A stretch of 64,000 nt of DNA, taken from Antitrichia curtipendula (Eukaryota > Streptophyta > Bryopsida > Hypnales > Leucodontaceae). The translations under genes and the position numbers were made by a program. This document shows, in pieces, positions 44,349 through 57,435 of the stretch (positions within the stretch are counted from its first letter, which is position 1; every line of letters starts with the position of its first letter). The stretch spans positions 17,440,696-17,504,695 of the forward strand of contig OX579638.1 of NCBI GenBank assembly GCA_951230915.1. The letters are read 5' to 3'. Under the pieces are notes generated by a model, which saw nothing but the letters and a program-made list of their open reading frames with translations, was not told where the DNA came from and searched no databases.

Positions 44349-46231
44349 CTCTTCCAATTTCAAAAAATCCTAATTCTTTTCCCTTTTCCAATCCAATTTC
44401 CCATCTGTCCTAACTAAACTCATTTTTCTTCACTCATTCTTCACCAAACAAGTGGACCTACTTCGACAAATTGGTTCTAACATTGATCTTAAGTTATTTT
44501 TCTAATCTCCTAACACTCTTGTTCATTTTTCACACCCATTTTCCATCAAGCTCCCAAAACACATGCACACAAAAGTTGAAAGAGAGAGAGAGAGAGAGCT
44601 TGGAACCCTAATTTTGCCTAATATCCAACACCCTAACAACTAATTTTCCTAAATACCTTCATCCCACACTAGTTTACTGTTAAAAATCGCTAATGTACTG
44701 TAAAATGCGCTAAATTAGTGAAAACTACGCTACTTTGGTGTAGACTGTGCCAATTTAGTGCACCCCCCCTAAATTACTGTATTTTTTCCAATTTTAGTGT
44801 TTCTAATACTATTCTAGCATTCTAGTAGTAGCTTTAAATTCACTAGTTTTGTGTTTTTTCATACTTATTATTTTTTGTGGTTTTCATTTTACTTTTAGCT
44901 TCATTTTCTACTTGTAGTATTTTGGTTTTCATTTTCATTTTATATTTTTGTACTTTCTATTTTTTAGTTTTCATTTTTCTATTTTTTATACTTGATAATT
45001 CTTTTTGATTTTTCTAATATCATTTTTCATTTGTAGGATTTTGTTTTCATTTTCTAAACATTTTTCTCATTTGCCTAATTTGGTTACTTTACCAAATCTT
45101 GCTTAAAGTCTTTTTAGTTTTAAATTCTTATTTTTTTCCTTAGATTTTTCCCATTACTTTCTCCTAATTGCATTTCTAGATTTTCACCCTAAATTCCTAA
45201 AGTTTCTATTCCTATCTCATAGAAAACTCCCTAAATTGTGATTATGGCTTAATTCGGAGTACTAACACTTCCGGACTTGGAATTTAATACATAACGTTTA
45301 CATTTTCTACAATCTAAAAAGTGAATCAATATAGTGGTTCACAGTTTATATTGCCAAAATTTTCAATTCAAATAAAATATGAAATGATTTCTAAAAGAGG
45401 TTGAAAATGAACTAAAATGATATGTTTTTCAAGTCAAATAATTATAGAGAACACATTTAGATGACCATTGAATCAATATTCAATTCAAAATGAGCTTTCA
45501 ATAGAGAGTTATTTTTAGGAAATTTTTATTCATTTTTTAGACAATTTTTTCTTATATAATATAGGGGTGTGAAAGTTATTTTTCAGTTCTGTAGTATATT
45601 TTTTTACTTCAAATTTTTTGTAACTAATTATTATTAACAAATAAAAATATTAATAATTCAAAATATAAACTTTCAAAGTAAAAAAATTAATTCATATATA
45701 TATTTGTTATATTTTATATATTTTTTATTTTAAATTCAAAAAGTATACAGGGGGTCCAAAGTTTAGTTTGCATGTGGTTTCTAATGGATGCTCGAAGTGA
45801 TCCCTCCGAGTTTTTGCCAAAACATTTAATTGTTCCAAGAAGATGTGGTCTTCACCTATGCCCATCTTAAGAATCACAACAACCCAATGTCATATTAGTG
45901 AGGTGCACCTGGTGTCTACAGACCACATCACTTGTTATAGCTTTCAGAAGAGGCAAAATAAACATTTACAAGCACAAAAATCCACAATGTAAGGAAATTA
46001 CAGTAACACTCTCCTGAACCTAGTTGTTGGTAGCCTAAGCTGACGCCATGTTATGTCTAGTAGTCCACACAAAAAATCCTTACTCCTAACCAGTGACCAA
46101 TGCTTAGCCGCAGAACTAAAGTCAATTTAACAACAATATATTTTTTTGCCTTCTAAAAACACACATAGCTGAAATGCGAAGCAAAATAAAAAAGTTTAAC
46201 TACAGTCACTCATCTTGTTGTTCAAAATTTT
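44349..46231. other. AT-rich interval, no gene; simple repeats
   Basis: Contains an (AG) microsatellite at 44,580-44,599 and a degenerate 18-20 bp array at 44,670-44,800 with the core TAAATTAGTG or TAATGTACTG followed by C-rich TACGC-like ends. The remainder is T-rich and without coding signal. Confidence 0.55.
44670..44800. repeat. Degenerate 18-20 bp tandem array
   Basis: Six or so units share the pattern TAATTTAGTG, then AAAA or similar, then CGC (for example CTAATGTACTG, CTAAATTAGTG, CTACTTTGGTG, CAATTTAGTG). Confidence 0.65.
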
Positions 46232-46420
46232 TGTTTTTTTTGAGATAAATGAAACGGAATTTCATTACCAAAGAGAAGAAAAAAAACAAGCCCCAACAAC
46301 AAGAGGCATGGTGAGGACAAGAACTGACTCAAAGACCAGACGGACGAAAGCAACATCAGTTGGACACCGAAGGGCCAAAGAAGAAGATGACAACCACTAA
46401 GGTGCAACACAACGAGAGGC
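46232..46420 (-). mobile_element. Probable LINE (L1-type) 3' end
   Basis: On the minus strand the sequence reads through TTTGGTAATGAAATTCCG and TTTATCTC into a short A-run. Plant L1-type LINEs commonly end with an ATGAAATT...TTTATCTC stretch before the poly(A) tail. Upstream sequence in the same sense has no recognisable reverse transcriptase, so it would be a strongly 5'-truncated insertion. Confidence 0.4.
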
Positions 46421-46746
46421 TTGACAGTCCCTCATGGTTGACCAAGCAAGAGGAAGAGATTTTACTTAAAATTTTATTTAAAGGACATTACTTAACAGAC
46501 GTGATGTCTAGGACACTACTTAAAACACCCCTTTCTCTTGTAGTGCAAGGAGAGGTTGTTCTAACCCTAAGGGTACCCCCCACCGTACCTTGGCGATGCC
46601 GCTTTGGGGGGCCACTAGTGCTTGAGAGAGAGAGTGTGTGGTTCCTTGGTCATTCCGGTCGTGGCTAGTGGAATTAGCCAGACCACGGTCAACCAATGTC
46701 ACAGATTCTTTACGGTTGGGGACTTGGGGGCCCCCTGCCTCCTTTA

Positions 46747-46852
46747 CGACAAAGCTTTGATCTTACCTTTAGAAAAGTTTAGTGTGTTTTATAGAGGCCC
46801 CACAAGACGACGAAGCTTTGATCTTACCCTTAGAAAAGTTTAGCTTGTTTTG
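46747..46852. repeat. 61-bp tandem duplication
   Basis: AAGCTTTGATCTTACC and TTAGAAAAGTTTAG occur twice, 61 bp apart, with a few substitutions. Confidence 0.85.
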
Positions 46853-47074
46853 TAAGGTCATCAAGGAAGGGGCTGCGTTAGTTCTCAAATATCCATGTGT
46901 GGATATCCTTGTTAGTTTCCAAATATCCAAGACTCTCATAGCCTAGTGTCAAAGCTTCCACTCCATAGCATTAGTGGCTCTTAGTCCAGTATCCTTTAGG
47001 CACCCCCCCGGTATTTAGTCTTAGTGTCATCTCATCATAATAGTGTAGTATTCTTAGAGAATTTTCCAGTACCC

Positions 47075-47300
47075 AACCCCTGGTTGGACCTCCGACCTCT
47101 GGGCAGACCTTGGACTCTTCGACTCCCAGCCAGACTCGGACTCCCCGACCTCTGGACAGACTCTGGACTCCCCGGACAAGCCCTGACGGACCTGAACTCC
47201 CCGACCTCGGCAGACCCTGGACTCCCCTGACTTTCCGTGACTCCCTGGACGGACCCTGGACTTTTCGACTCCCCAACTCCCCGGACAGGAATTGGCGGCT
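47075..47300. repeat. C-rich degenerate minisatellite
   Basis: Repeated GGACTCCCCGACCTC, TGGACAGACTCTGG and GGACAGG-type pieces alternate irregularly with a period of roughly 30-60 bp. Confidence 0.7.
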
Positions 47301-48389
47301 GACTCTCTAGACAGGCTTTTGGCCAGGAGAAGAAGGAGAAAAGCTCATCTTATTTTTTTTCCTTTTTTTTTTTGATTTTTTCTCTAAATAAAACAAGCAA
47401 GACAAAAAAACTAATTTAGCATAGAGTAGGAAGGAGTAGGCTAGACTAGAGAAAGAGGAAAAGGGAGAAAAAAAGGACGCCATCGATACCTTGCACACAC
47501 TACCACCAACTTGCACAGAATGATGGAAGGGAATTAGAAGGAGGAGAAGAAATAGGCAAGAGAAGGTGAGAGACGATAAATAGTGGCTTAGGCTTAGGCT
47601 AGGTAGGCTTTAGGGAGAAATCTGGGGAATTTGTGGTGACCGTTGAGAGAAGGATTAGGATGACACAAAGGCAAAATTGTGTAAGAGGATAAGAGGGACA
47701 TTAAAACCTCTTTGAAGTTTGAGTCTTTAGTTGTAAGTCATCCATGAAAGCTTAGGTGGAATAGTACTAGTGTAGAAGAAAAAAGGAAGAAAGAAAAAGA
47801 AGGAAGAAGGGAAAGAGGGAAGTTAGATTGCAAGGGTGTAACATTTTCTTAAATTAAGCGGTGAGCTTGCAAAAAAATAAAACAAAACAAAAGGTTACCA
47901 TAGAGCATGAGAATGTATACATGGACGTGGACGAAGTAATTTCCGAAACCGACAGTAAAAAGGTGAGTTTTTGAATTAAACTTTGGTGCTTTTTTCCTAA
48001 TTAGTGTTGATTTCCTTAATCAGCCTTTTAAGCACGATTAGCAAGACGTGATTAGTGCAAAGTAAGAGTTTAGACTCAGAAAAATTTAGATTAGGGATAG
48101 AGGTTTTCGAAAACATATTACACTTAGGATTTGGCTTCAAATCGCCCGTATTAGGATAAGTTAAGTAGTAGGGGGAAATGGGGGAATTGAATTAAAATTT
48201 CATCCCAAAGGAACCATAGACGGAAATTAGGGATTTAGAGTAGAAAGAGAATCTAGGATTTAAACTAGGAATTAATTAGCAGTTAAAAATTAGAGTCAAA
48301 TTAAAGTATTAATGATAAAAATTAAACTTTAAGTTAAAAATCTAGAGTTAATTTTGGAAAGTCACTAGAAGAAAACCGTGTTTTTTTTA

Positions 48390-49000
48390 TGTCTCAGCAA
48401 GAACACCTGATGTCTGTTGTCGAACATCGGATGTCTACTGTGATGTTTGAATGTTTACTTGGACATCTACATGTCCAAGTACAAACATGGACAATTTGGG
48501 GTAGAATTTCATTGATGTCGCGTTAGACATCCGAGAATTTTGCGAAAATGCGTGGCGTATTATTGCAGACGTCTTTGTTTCTGCGGACATGATGACCAAC
48601 GTCAAGAATGTTTGAGTGGACGTCCGGAATCTCAGGAACTGCTATGTCAGCTGCTCCAATTTTGTAAATCAGATTTGCAATATTGGAAACTGCTGCCCGA
48701 AGTAGAAAAAATTGAGAAGGGCAGCGTCCGGGCAGGGCGCCAGAAAAATATGGATAACGTGGCAGGTGACGTGTACGTCATGTTGAAAACCAGCGGGAAA
48801 TGCTGATGCGATGTGCCTCGTCAGCTATGCCATGTCAGCGTCGCCATAAAACGCAATTTCCTCTGATGACGTCCAATAAGACGTCATTATGTTTTGTTGA
48901 GTGTCCAAAGAGACATGCAATGTGAGATTGTGTTGTCTATTTGGACATCTAAGAGTTCCATGGATGTCCAGCGTGACATACGGAAGTTGTACTTGATGAC
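48390..49000. repeat. Left subterminal motif array of the CACTA element
   Basis: More than ten copies of GATGTC/GACATC/GACGTC occur in both orientations, including the palindrome TACTTGGACATCTACATG TCCAAGTA at 48,456-48,481. In En/Spm such arrays are the TnpA binding sites. Confidence 0.7.
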
Positions 49001-49439
49001 AACTCAGACGGCAAAACATTTGAGTATTCTTTGAAAAGTTTGCTAATCGGTGTGCTTTGGAAGAGTTCACTGGGTAATTCCTATAGTCCCCAATGAATAA
49101 GATTGAAATCCGCATGGTACTACATTCATTCAAACTCTTGACCTGTTTCTATTCCACTACAACTGTGCACCGCATGGGTGTAAGCACCCTTTCGAAGTGT
49201 ACTTCTACAAGTTCTTCTCCAAGGTTTAGGTTTCTTTTGTGAATGTAGTCTTCTGCAAAATATTTCTCTTGTTCTCTTGTAAGAGATCTATGATCACGTA
49301 TCATATAGAACTTGTACTTGCTACTCTGTCATCATCTATCAGGTTTTTCCTTTGCGTGTCCTACATTTAAAATACCTGGAACTGATGGAGCTAGCTCTTG
49401 ATGGCCTTTTTTGAAGTTTGCTACCTTATTTGTTTACAA

Positions 49440-50120
49440 CTTCCAACAAGATGCACGCTTCATGTTCTTTGATGTACACGTTATTGCGCCATGACATTGT
49501 CCAACAAACTTTGAGAAAGACACTTTCTCAAAGGTGAGAAGTACATTTCTTTTTCACGTTTTTCCTACGTAGACAATTTGCTTTACATCTTAAACGATCT
49601 TTTTTTTTTACATTTTCTTCTGTAAATATTTGAATGGGTTAGGTGAAAATTAGGTTTCTTTTTGACATTGGAAGAATAAAAAATGAAAAGCTGTGGTTTA
49701 CGTCATCCGTGAATTTTGCCTTCACCTTCTCTTCCTGCTAAAACCCTTAATTTGGTTTACATCTTCAATGTAATTCTTTGGCAAATTTTTCATTTTAAGA
49801 TCCCAATGGGTTAGGTGAATTTCAGATTTTTCGTTTTCACACTCCAATTTTTTTTTCTTTTTAATTTTGATTTTGGTGATACATGAATTTCTTTTCTCAC
49901 TTTTATTTATTAACATTCATTGGTTTACATCTTCAAGGCGTTATTTTATCACATTTTTTTTTTCTCACCCTATTTTTTTCATGAAGGAACTTTGGTATGT
50001 GTTAAAAGGGTACTTTTGTTTCATCTTTTTTTTTTTATATTATTACACACAGGTTTACATCTTCAAGGGTATTTCTTCATCGCAATTTTTTGGAAATACA
50101 GATCCCAAAGGTTTTAGGTG
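49440..50120. repeat. Degenerate tandem repeat, roughly 120-180 bp unit
   Basis: GGTTTACATCTTCAA or close variants recur at about 49,582, 49,755, 49,922 and 50,051, each followed by T-rich sequence and, in several units, GATCCCAA then GGTTAGGTGAA. It lies between the left terminus and the transposase 3' end. Confidence 0.65.
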
Positions 50121-50229
50121 AAAACAACCTTCTTTTTTGCACAACATTTGTTTTTAAAAGACATTTTCATTTAGGATTTAGGACACTTCTTTTTCACATT
50201 CTTTTTTTTCCTATAACACTTTTGCGAGA

Positions 50230-50345
50230 TAGAAGAAAACAGTGTTTTCTCTGATGCCTTGGACAGAACACCTGATGTTTGTAAATTGACATCCAATGTC
50301 TACTATGATATTTGTCTGGTCATTTTGACATTTCTATATCTGTCA
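50230..50345. repeat. Second copy of the element's left terminal sequence, lacking CACTA
   Basis: AGAAGAAAACAGTGTTTT then GAACACCTGATGT and ATGTCTACTATGAT parallel 48,369-48,450. This suggests the original left end was here and the outer 1.87 kb was added by duplication or end acquisition, or a nested element has lost its other end. Confidence 0.6.
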
Positions 50346-50863
50346 AACAAAGTTAATATTTTTGGATATATTTCTGTGGATGTTGCACCTGACGAACGCG
50401 AGTTCGAGGGTACTAATACATTTGATTGCAATCCTCTTGAACTAAGTGTGATTTCCTTCCCTATAAACCTCTATGTTGTCACATCTTTGAAGTTTGTGTT
50501 CAAATAAGTAATTCGCTACTTCATACACTCTATAGGTGTCATGAATTCCTCACAGCGTACGGAATGCCTTCCAGTGCTTCATATCATCATGTGGTTAAGA
50601 GACATGCAAAAGCGGCATGGACCCTCCATGTATGCATTGTCATCTACTAGGGCAATTTATACTTCATGCAAGAAACCTTGTTCACATCTATGACGTGAGA
50701 AGCATGTCCGTGGACATCATTAGTCATGAGTGTCGTTGTCCTCAACTTACAAGACAATGTTGCTTCGAGCATCAGACATTGACATTGACAATGAAGAACC
50801 CCGTTACTAACATCCTACCGGCCGCAAGGATGTCCGTGGCCACTTCTAGCAAGCATGCGCATG

Positions 50864-53800
50864 CTAGAATTCATCGTCTGAACCAGCTATGTCGCCTAGC
50901 ACGGCTCTGTAGTCCGTATCGTTCTCTATGAGATGCCAACGAGGGTCCATCTCTCGCACTTGTGGATGCAGGCCTGCGTAGTTGTTGTCGTTATGCAACT
51001 GAACTATGTCTGGTGTGTTCTGTGCTGCACCTACCACTCTTTGTTTCCCACGGACATCTGTTCGGTATACCACCTTCCATCCACGTCGATGTGGATCATC
51101 GGAGAAGAATACTTGTTGGCAGTGCAAGGGAAAGGCAAATGAATCGGCGTGTACCTTCCCGTCTAAGTGATTGAAGTTTGCCAAGTTGAAGCCATATCTA
51201 TCGCGTTCAATGCTTGGAAATCAAGCACCACGTGTCCCACTCACCCAATCACACAAAAGCACTGTAACGCAATGGTTTCGATAGTCCAGAATCAATATTT
51301 CCTCTATGTACCCCACATAGTCTTGCGTGGCTTCCACTGGCCTCCCGTTGTGAAGACCCCAACAAAGTTGACGGGTGAAGCTTGATACCACACCTGAGTC
51401 GCGTGTGACAAGCCCCTGTTCAGAGCTGCGGACGCGAAAGTGCATACCATGACTATACATCTGACAATGACATGTTGCATGACGTTTGGGAGGTTGGGAG
51501 TACTGCATGACGTCATCTTCCACTACACGTCCGATACGTTCCGCTTCCTTGACGACAATAGTCAACCACTCTGCAAAAGGGGCTATGTCGCTCAATTCGG
51601 GGGGGTACCTAACGAGCTGACGTGGATGAGAGCGCCTCGACTGTCGACAAAAAGCTTTGCGTGCCTCCCACCTTTGGCTCTTTGCTGCAATGTACTCCCT
51701 GCACCACAAGGAGAAAAAAGATGGGCTTCTCACCAAAAAAATGTAGAACTTCTGCAGCAGACTATAGCTCACGTGCGTGCTAGGGTCCAGGAGCTCTATC
51801 TTCCTCATGTATGTCAAAGCAGCAAGGGCATGTACTTTGCAACAGATGTACATGCACAGACATACACTTCATGTCTTCGAAGGCATTATTCAGGTCATCG
51901 GATGACTCACTGCCGCCAAGCTTCTAAACACGGGGCATTGTCGATGACAAATGCATGAGCATGTGAACGCACTTCGTCCGACATTCGACGTTGCTGAGGT
52001 GCCCTACACCATATCACCTCGTCATTCATGACTGGGTCTTCGTCTGGATCCCAGACGCGTTCTGCTGTCCCTTCATACTCTCTCATGTACTCTGTGCAGA
52101 AGCCCAATGTCTCTTCATTTCTGTATCCCTCTGCTATGCTTCCTTCCGGACGTGCATACGTCCAGACGTAGTCCTTTAAAGTCTTCATATACCGCTCTAT
52201 GGGATACATCCACCTACAATGCATAGGACCACAAACAAACAGTTGTTCTACAAGGTGCACCGGCAGATGTGTCATGATATTCAAAAACGTCGTGGGGAAC
52301 TCTTTCTCAATTAAGCATGTTGCCATGATGACGTCCTGCATGAGGTTGTCCTTGTCAGCCTCCCTTATGTCCTTCTCACATAATCTCTGGAAGACTCTGC
52401 TCATTTTTATAATTGCCAAACGCACTTCTTCGTGGGTGATTGCAAGAAACACTTGTCCTATTTCTTGTCCCCTTGCTCTTGGACAAGTGGATTTTGGCTG
52501 TAACTTTTGCATCGTATGTCTGTTTTCTGTGAAATTTGAAGTGAAGGTACACATAAAAGATTTAGAAGTTCAAGATATTTTTTCCAATTTTTCAAAATTT
52601 CTTTACTATTTTTAAACTGCCCCCGATTGGATGTCTACCTTGGCCATTTTAGGGGTTTTGAGTCCTATTTCCCATCCAAAAAGACGAATTTGAAAGTGAA
52701 AATTGGGAGACAAAGAGTTATACTAAAGTTACACAAGACTATGAAGAGATTTTCTAAAAATAATAAAGTATCCACCTTCCACATGTGCTCAAAGTGCACT
52801 ACCTATGTACATGTGCAAAGAACACAATTTTTATTTTCCAAAAATAAAAAATAGTGAAAAAGAAGAACCTACAAGTAAAGAAAAATGTCTATTTTTTTTT
52901 GAATTATTTGAATTATTTTACTATTTTCTAAAAATAAACTCAAATGTATCTATTTTCTTCTATTTTCCTAGGACTCTTTTTTTGTGCATAACTTTTAGAG
53001 ATAATTTTTTCTAGACTTCAATTTTCACATGTATACTTTTTTGAATGCTTTACAAATTATCCATATTTTATTTTATTTTTAAAATTTTTATTGCAAAAGG
53101 TCATAGTACTACAGTACTACAGCCATTTTGGCCAAAAAACGGCAGGTGTTTCTAGCAACTACCCTCGTCCAGAATGTTCCGAACTGCCACCGGCAAAATC
53201 TGAGATGAAATCAACAGATACGTAAGTCAGTTATGAGTTGGATGGATTCTGATTCTACAGCAACGTACTTCTGAGTCTTGACACTGAAGGTAGAATTTAC
53301 AGAGTCTATGCTGACGTAATACTTGTATATTCTCTGCTAGACATCTGATAAAGACATCATCTGTCTTGAAAAACGTCGTAGACCCCATTACAATGTCCAT
53401 GAAAACATAGCGTGTTTTCAGTTCCAGACACATAGCCGTCCGCAAAGACATTTTGACGCTCTTCAAATGGACACAGGACGCACCACAATTGAGGGAATTC
53501 AGTGCATTTGTGTGCAACAACAGGTGCTCCTACTTATTTGGAATTAATAAACCATGCTGGATGAGGTGACTTACTTGTTGCATGAGAACGTGGTAGTCGT
53601 GGGTCTTCATGTATTGCAATTTACTGTCCTTAAAGCGTTTGGAAATGGGACCCACATAGTTTGTTGGAGTGCGTATATTGGACACTATATCCATGAACTT
53701 GTTGCGTTCCGTTGTTGTCATGACGTATGGTGCGTGCGGCATATAGTAATCATCTTGTCGACGTCGTGGATCTTGCAGCCATTGCTCCTCACGAATTCCG

Positions 53801-56030
53801 AGGTCTTGTGTATCAACGCGGCTTCCAGGGTTATCATTCACAGCCAACAACGTCTTCACTATGTTTTCGCACAAATTCTTATCGCAGTGCATCACGTCCA
53901 GTATGTGGAGTTCCAATAGGAACTGCATCACAGACATGAGTACTATGAAAAGTGTGCCATGTACGTCCACATACACGCACATCACAGAGTTTCACTATCA
54001 ATGGCTACGTGAATAGACGTACTGAGTGTTACGTTCTGGTATAACAGAAACGTTTGCAAATACAAGGTCATGTTGATGGAAATGTCATTCTCAATAAGTT
54101 CAACGGAGACGTGACGTCCATATTGTCAATGCACATTACACTTAGATGTCTGTGTAGACAGCAGAAAATCAAGAAACAAAATGATGTGATCCTTTTGCAG
54201 GCCAGAAATGGTACATGTAATGCTACTGACCTGCCAATATGATAGTTCGTATAGAGCACTCAGTTGTTTCACCCCGGTGACATGCACGGGATCATCCTTA
54301 GCATCTTCCTTTCCACCCAATTCCAAATACGATTGCCGCCAAGCTGCGTAACAAATGACATCTTGCCCGGTCATGGGAGCTGGTCTGTTTGCCCATTGAA
54401 TCGACAATTTCGGCGATATGGGTGGTGCCGATTCAAGTACCTGCGTATCCCACCGTATACAATTTTGGACCCTCTCGCGGTCCAATTTGCACGGACGTCG
54501 CCCGTCTTTGCCATTCTAGCTTCTGTGGCAGGGCCACAGCAAGGACACCCCTTGTACCCCTTGCAACACAGACCTGAGATGAGACCGTATGCAGGGAAGT
54601 CAGAAATAGTCCACAAAAGCAACCCTCGCACTCGGAATTGTCGAGAGCCTTCTGGTTGGGAGAAGTCATGCGCTACCACACCCTCCCATAGCGCATGCAA
54701 CTCACGCAGCAGTGGTCGTAGAAACACATTGATGTTCTTCGAAGTTGGAGACTGCTTCCCGGAAATCAACAGAGTCAATAACACGAAGAACTTCTTTGTT
54801 ACAAACTACGGCTCAATATTATAAACCAAAATGAGCACAGGCCATGTAGACCAATTCGTGTTGCTCAATTTGAAAGGATTTACACCATCCAATGCTAGTG
54901 CTAGACGTAGGTTCCTGTTATCAGCACCAAAGTTGTCAAAAACAGCGTTGCTGTTGACATGCTTCCATGTAGGGCTGTGCACCACCAAGCGTATGATGCC
55001 GTCATTGCTGATGTGCTTTGTCCATCCGGTTAGCATCTGAGCTAGCTCCGAAGACCGGAACATGCGTCGCACCCTAGGTATGAGCGGGAAATGCCGTATG
55101 ACCTTTGCTGGTATGGAATTGCTTCCCTCCAGCCATCGTGACTTCCCACATATGGGACAAGACCTCAAGTCCGCATAACCCTCTTCATACAACATACATC
55201 CACTTGGACAAGCGTGGATACTGTTGTATTCTAACCCAAGTTGCCTAATCATTTTCCTGGCCTCGTAATGACTAGGCGGCAACTTGTTCGCCTTTGGAAG
55301 CAAGTCAGATGACAAATACTGAAACAGCTCGTTCGTAAACTTGTTGCTCACCCGGAAAACTATGCACATGTTCATGATAATGATTGTGGCAGACAAAATA
55401 CTTGAGGATGCTCCCTCATATAATGGTGTTGTCGCGTGCTGATACAAATGTTGCATGTCCTCAACAGAATCGGTCTCAATGTTGACGTCTTCATTGTCCA
55501 AGGCAGTCAGATCCGCCATGGTCTCTGCATGCAGTATGTCGCCGCGGTCTAATACCTCCATGACTTGCCTCCGGACATCATGTTGTGCATCCATCGGAGC
55601 GTCGTCAACATCCTGCGTGCCATCTGCGTCAGCAACCGGATTTTGCAGGTTCCAAGGCAACACCGTCAGCAACAGCGGCTCGGTATAAGGCGTTGGTGTT
55701 AGCGTCTAACCAAACGTCATCGTGGAAAGGTTCATCTTCCACCCACATGCCATCAGCAGGATATCCATCTGGAGGATCCCCACCTATCATAGACTTTGTA
55801 AGAAATTTGTCTCTACCAAACTGGGCATGGTGCTTCCTGATGACAGGAATGGTGCGTCGTCCCCATCCATGGCATCTTTCACAAGGACATGGAAAGCGAC
55901 GTATTTGCAACTCCGTTGCTACCCGGAGCTCCCTCTGTAGGATGAGGTCCCCAAGTGGTATGTGGCGAAGTACGCGTCCATCTGCGTCCCTGCGGATTCG
56001 GGCCCCTCCATTCTGTGATGTGGAAGCCAT
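50864..56030 (-). pseudogene. TNP2-type CACTA transposase, disrupted
   Basis: The start is ATG at 56,030 (MASTSQNGG) with a Cys/His cluster CPCERCHGWG. The Transposase_21 core follows: YNSIHACPSGCMLY, SCPICGKSRW, FPLIPRVRRMF, then after a stop ISGKQSPTSKNINVFLRPL, DFPAYG and GCPCC; after a spliced intron (54,230-53,923) LHILDVMHCDKNLCENI and HDYHVLMQQ; a 37-bp exon at 53,199-53,163; then from about 52,427 a DUF4218 region with HLPVHLVEQL, WMYPIERYM and ARPEGSIAEGY; and a DUF4216-like C-terminus near 51,184-50,864 (QQVFFSDDP). Lesions: TAG at 54,808-54,806 where the family has a Pro-Trp, a frameshift near 54,390, and a probable one near 55,630-55,670. The protein would cut and move CACTA ends; this copy looks inactive. 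Confidence 0.85.
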
Positions 56031-57435
56031 GGAAATGTTCAACGCCCCGTATATTAGAAGTAGTACATGTTCTCCAACCAGTATATGACATGCCCTTCTC
56101 TTCACGTATTGGCCCTGAAACATAGCACGTTATGTCTATTAGCATTGGATGCTCTACAACTCCACAAAGATGAATAATGCAAGGTTTGCAAATGTAGACT
56201 TTCCTAGTAATGCATCTCCACGTTCCAATCATTAGAACTTCTGCACATGAACCCAGGTAACTGCCCTCCTCTATGGACTTAGAGTGAAATTTCTGCATTA
56301 CTGATGACGGTGGATAGAATTTGAAGGCTAATTCTGTGTAGTGACTAACATTTATGTTCCTCGCGTCTATCACACTGTCACTTCGTACATCCTTTTGGAC
56401 AACAAGATGTCCACGCGGAGAACAGAATGTTGGAACAAACAACACATTTTACTTCCTTGACGTCACCACCGACTTTGATGTACCGTGGGATTCACCATTG
56501 AACTGACTGAATCATTGCTTACCTCCCGTGGAATTGAGTGCAATTAGCAGCTCCCATAGAAAGCCTGCATCATGGGCAAGATACGCAATGAGTCCTTTGT
56601 AGAGATTTTTCCCCATGCAAAATTCAATAATTCAAACAGTTGAATGACATCTTCTTCATAGATCAAACTTACAATGAGAACGTCCTTGTGGATGACGTGA
56701 ATCGCGAGAAACATGAGCTCCTAATTGTATCGCATAACATGCGCACTTTTGGAAACAGGAGAAATTGCACTGAAGCTGAACTAAGGGTACTGAAATTAAA
56801 ATAGAAGCAGAAAGGGGTGTCCTAGATTCGGACGGGGGAATTATTCCAAAATGAACGACAGTGCCTGACATAGACCCATTATTTTGGGGTCCTCCAAATC
56901 CTGCTTCTAGGTCCTACTATTGGATCCTAACAAGAGTTATAATGACTCCAACTTGCGTGGAAAACAGTAGTAGCAAAACATGAAGTCCACTTAGTCTTCC
57001 ATATATTTTTTTAAATTAGTGGACACGTGGCCGGACTCAAACGTATGTCTGATGTAACGTTTGTGTACAAAGCTTTCAAGCCACTGCAGGCATCAGAACA
57101 GGCTGGTTTGTATTAGACGTAGAGGCGAGAGGTATACGACGATGCTTCTGCTAACGTTTGCAAAGTCAGAAGTTATTGTAAAGGACATATTTTCTGGACG
57201 TGACGATGTTTACAAGAACATCACTATGTCCGAACGAATGTCTTGGGAGACATCTGAGAGCCTTTGTTGTGGAATTTTTTTCTGGCTGCACTTTCCACAG
57301 AGAACAAGGACAGCGGGCGTAGAGTGCTCTTGATTACTCATCTTCCTGAAACCCTAACACTCGCATGCGTTTGTCCTCTGCGGGGCTTTCGCTATGAAAA
57401 TGTCAGCACTTTCATTCTTTGTAACCTTTTGGAAA
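56031..57435. promoter_or_regulatory. Divergent intergenic region between the two CACTA genes
   Basis: The two genes start from opposite edges of this 1.4-kb stretch, so it should contain both promoters. Open minus-strand frames such as 56,445-55,879 overlap the first transposase exon in another frame and are taken as noncoding. Element motifs appear from about 57,030 (ATGTCTGATGT). Confidence 0.45.

Larger units (their letters stand above)
46421..48362. other. Interval with duplications, no gene
   Basis: Contains a 61-bp duplication at 46,747-46,852 and a C-rich degenerate minisatellite at 47,075-47,300. Frames through the latter give Pro/Ser-rich nonsense. No gene recognised. Confidence 0.5.

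Noticed and set aside
46971..47276. 101-codon minus-strand ORF near 47 kb
   Set aside because: It lies in a C-rich minisatellite and is repetitive with no domain.
20700..54808. Alternative genetic code with TAG read as an amino acid
   Set aside because: In-frame TAGs occur in the Hsp70-like and TNP2 frames, but they replace different residues. The intact TLC gene ends at TAG in the expected place, and TLC copy B has TAG for Tyr. Ordinary nonsense mutations explain all three.
50933..55688. Plus-strand ORFs of 60-186 codons across 50.9-56.1 kb
   Set aside because: They are shadows of the minus-strand TNP2 exons, whose similarity to Transposase_21 and DUF4218 is clear.
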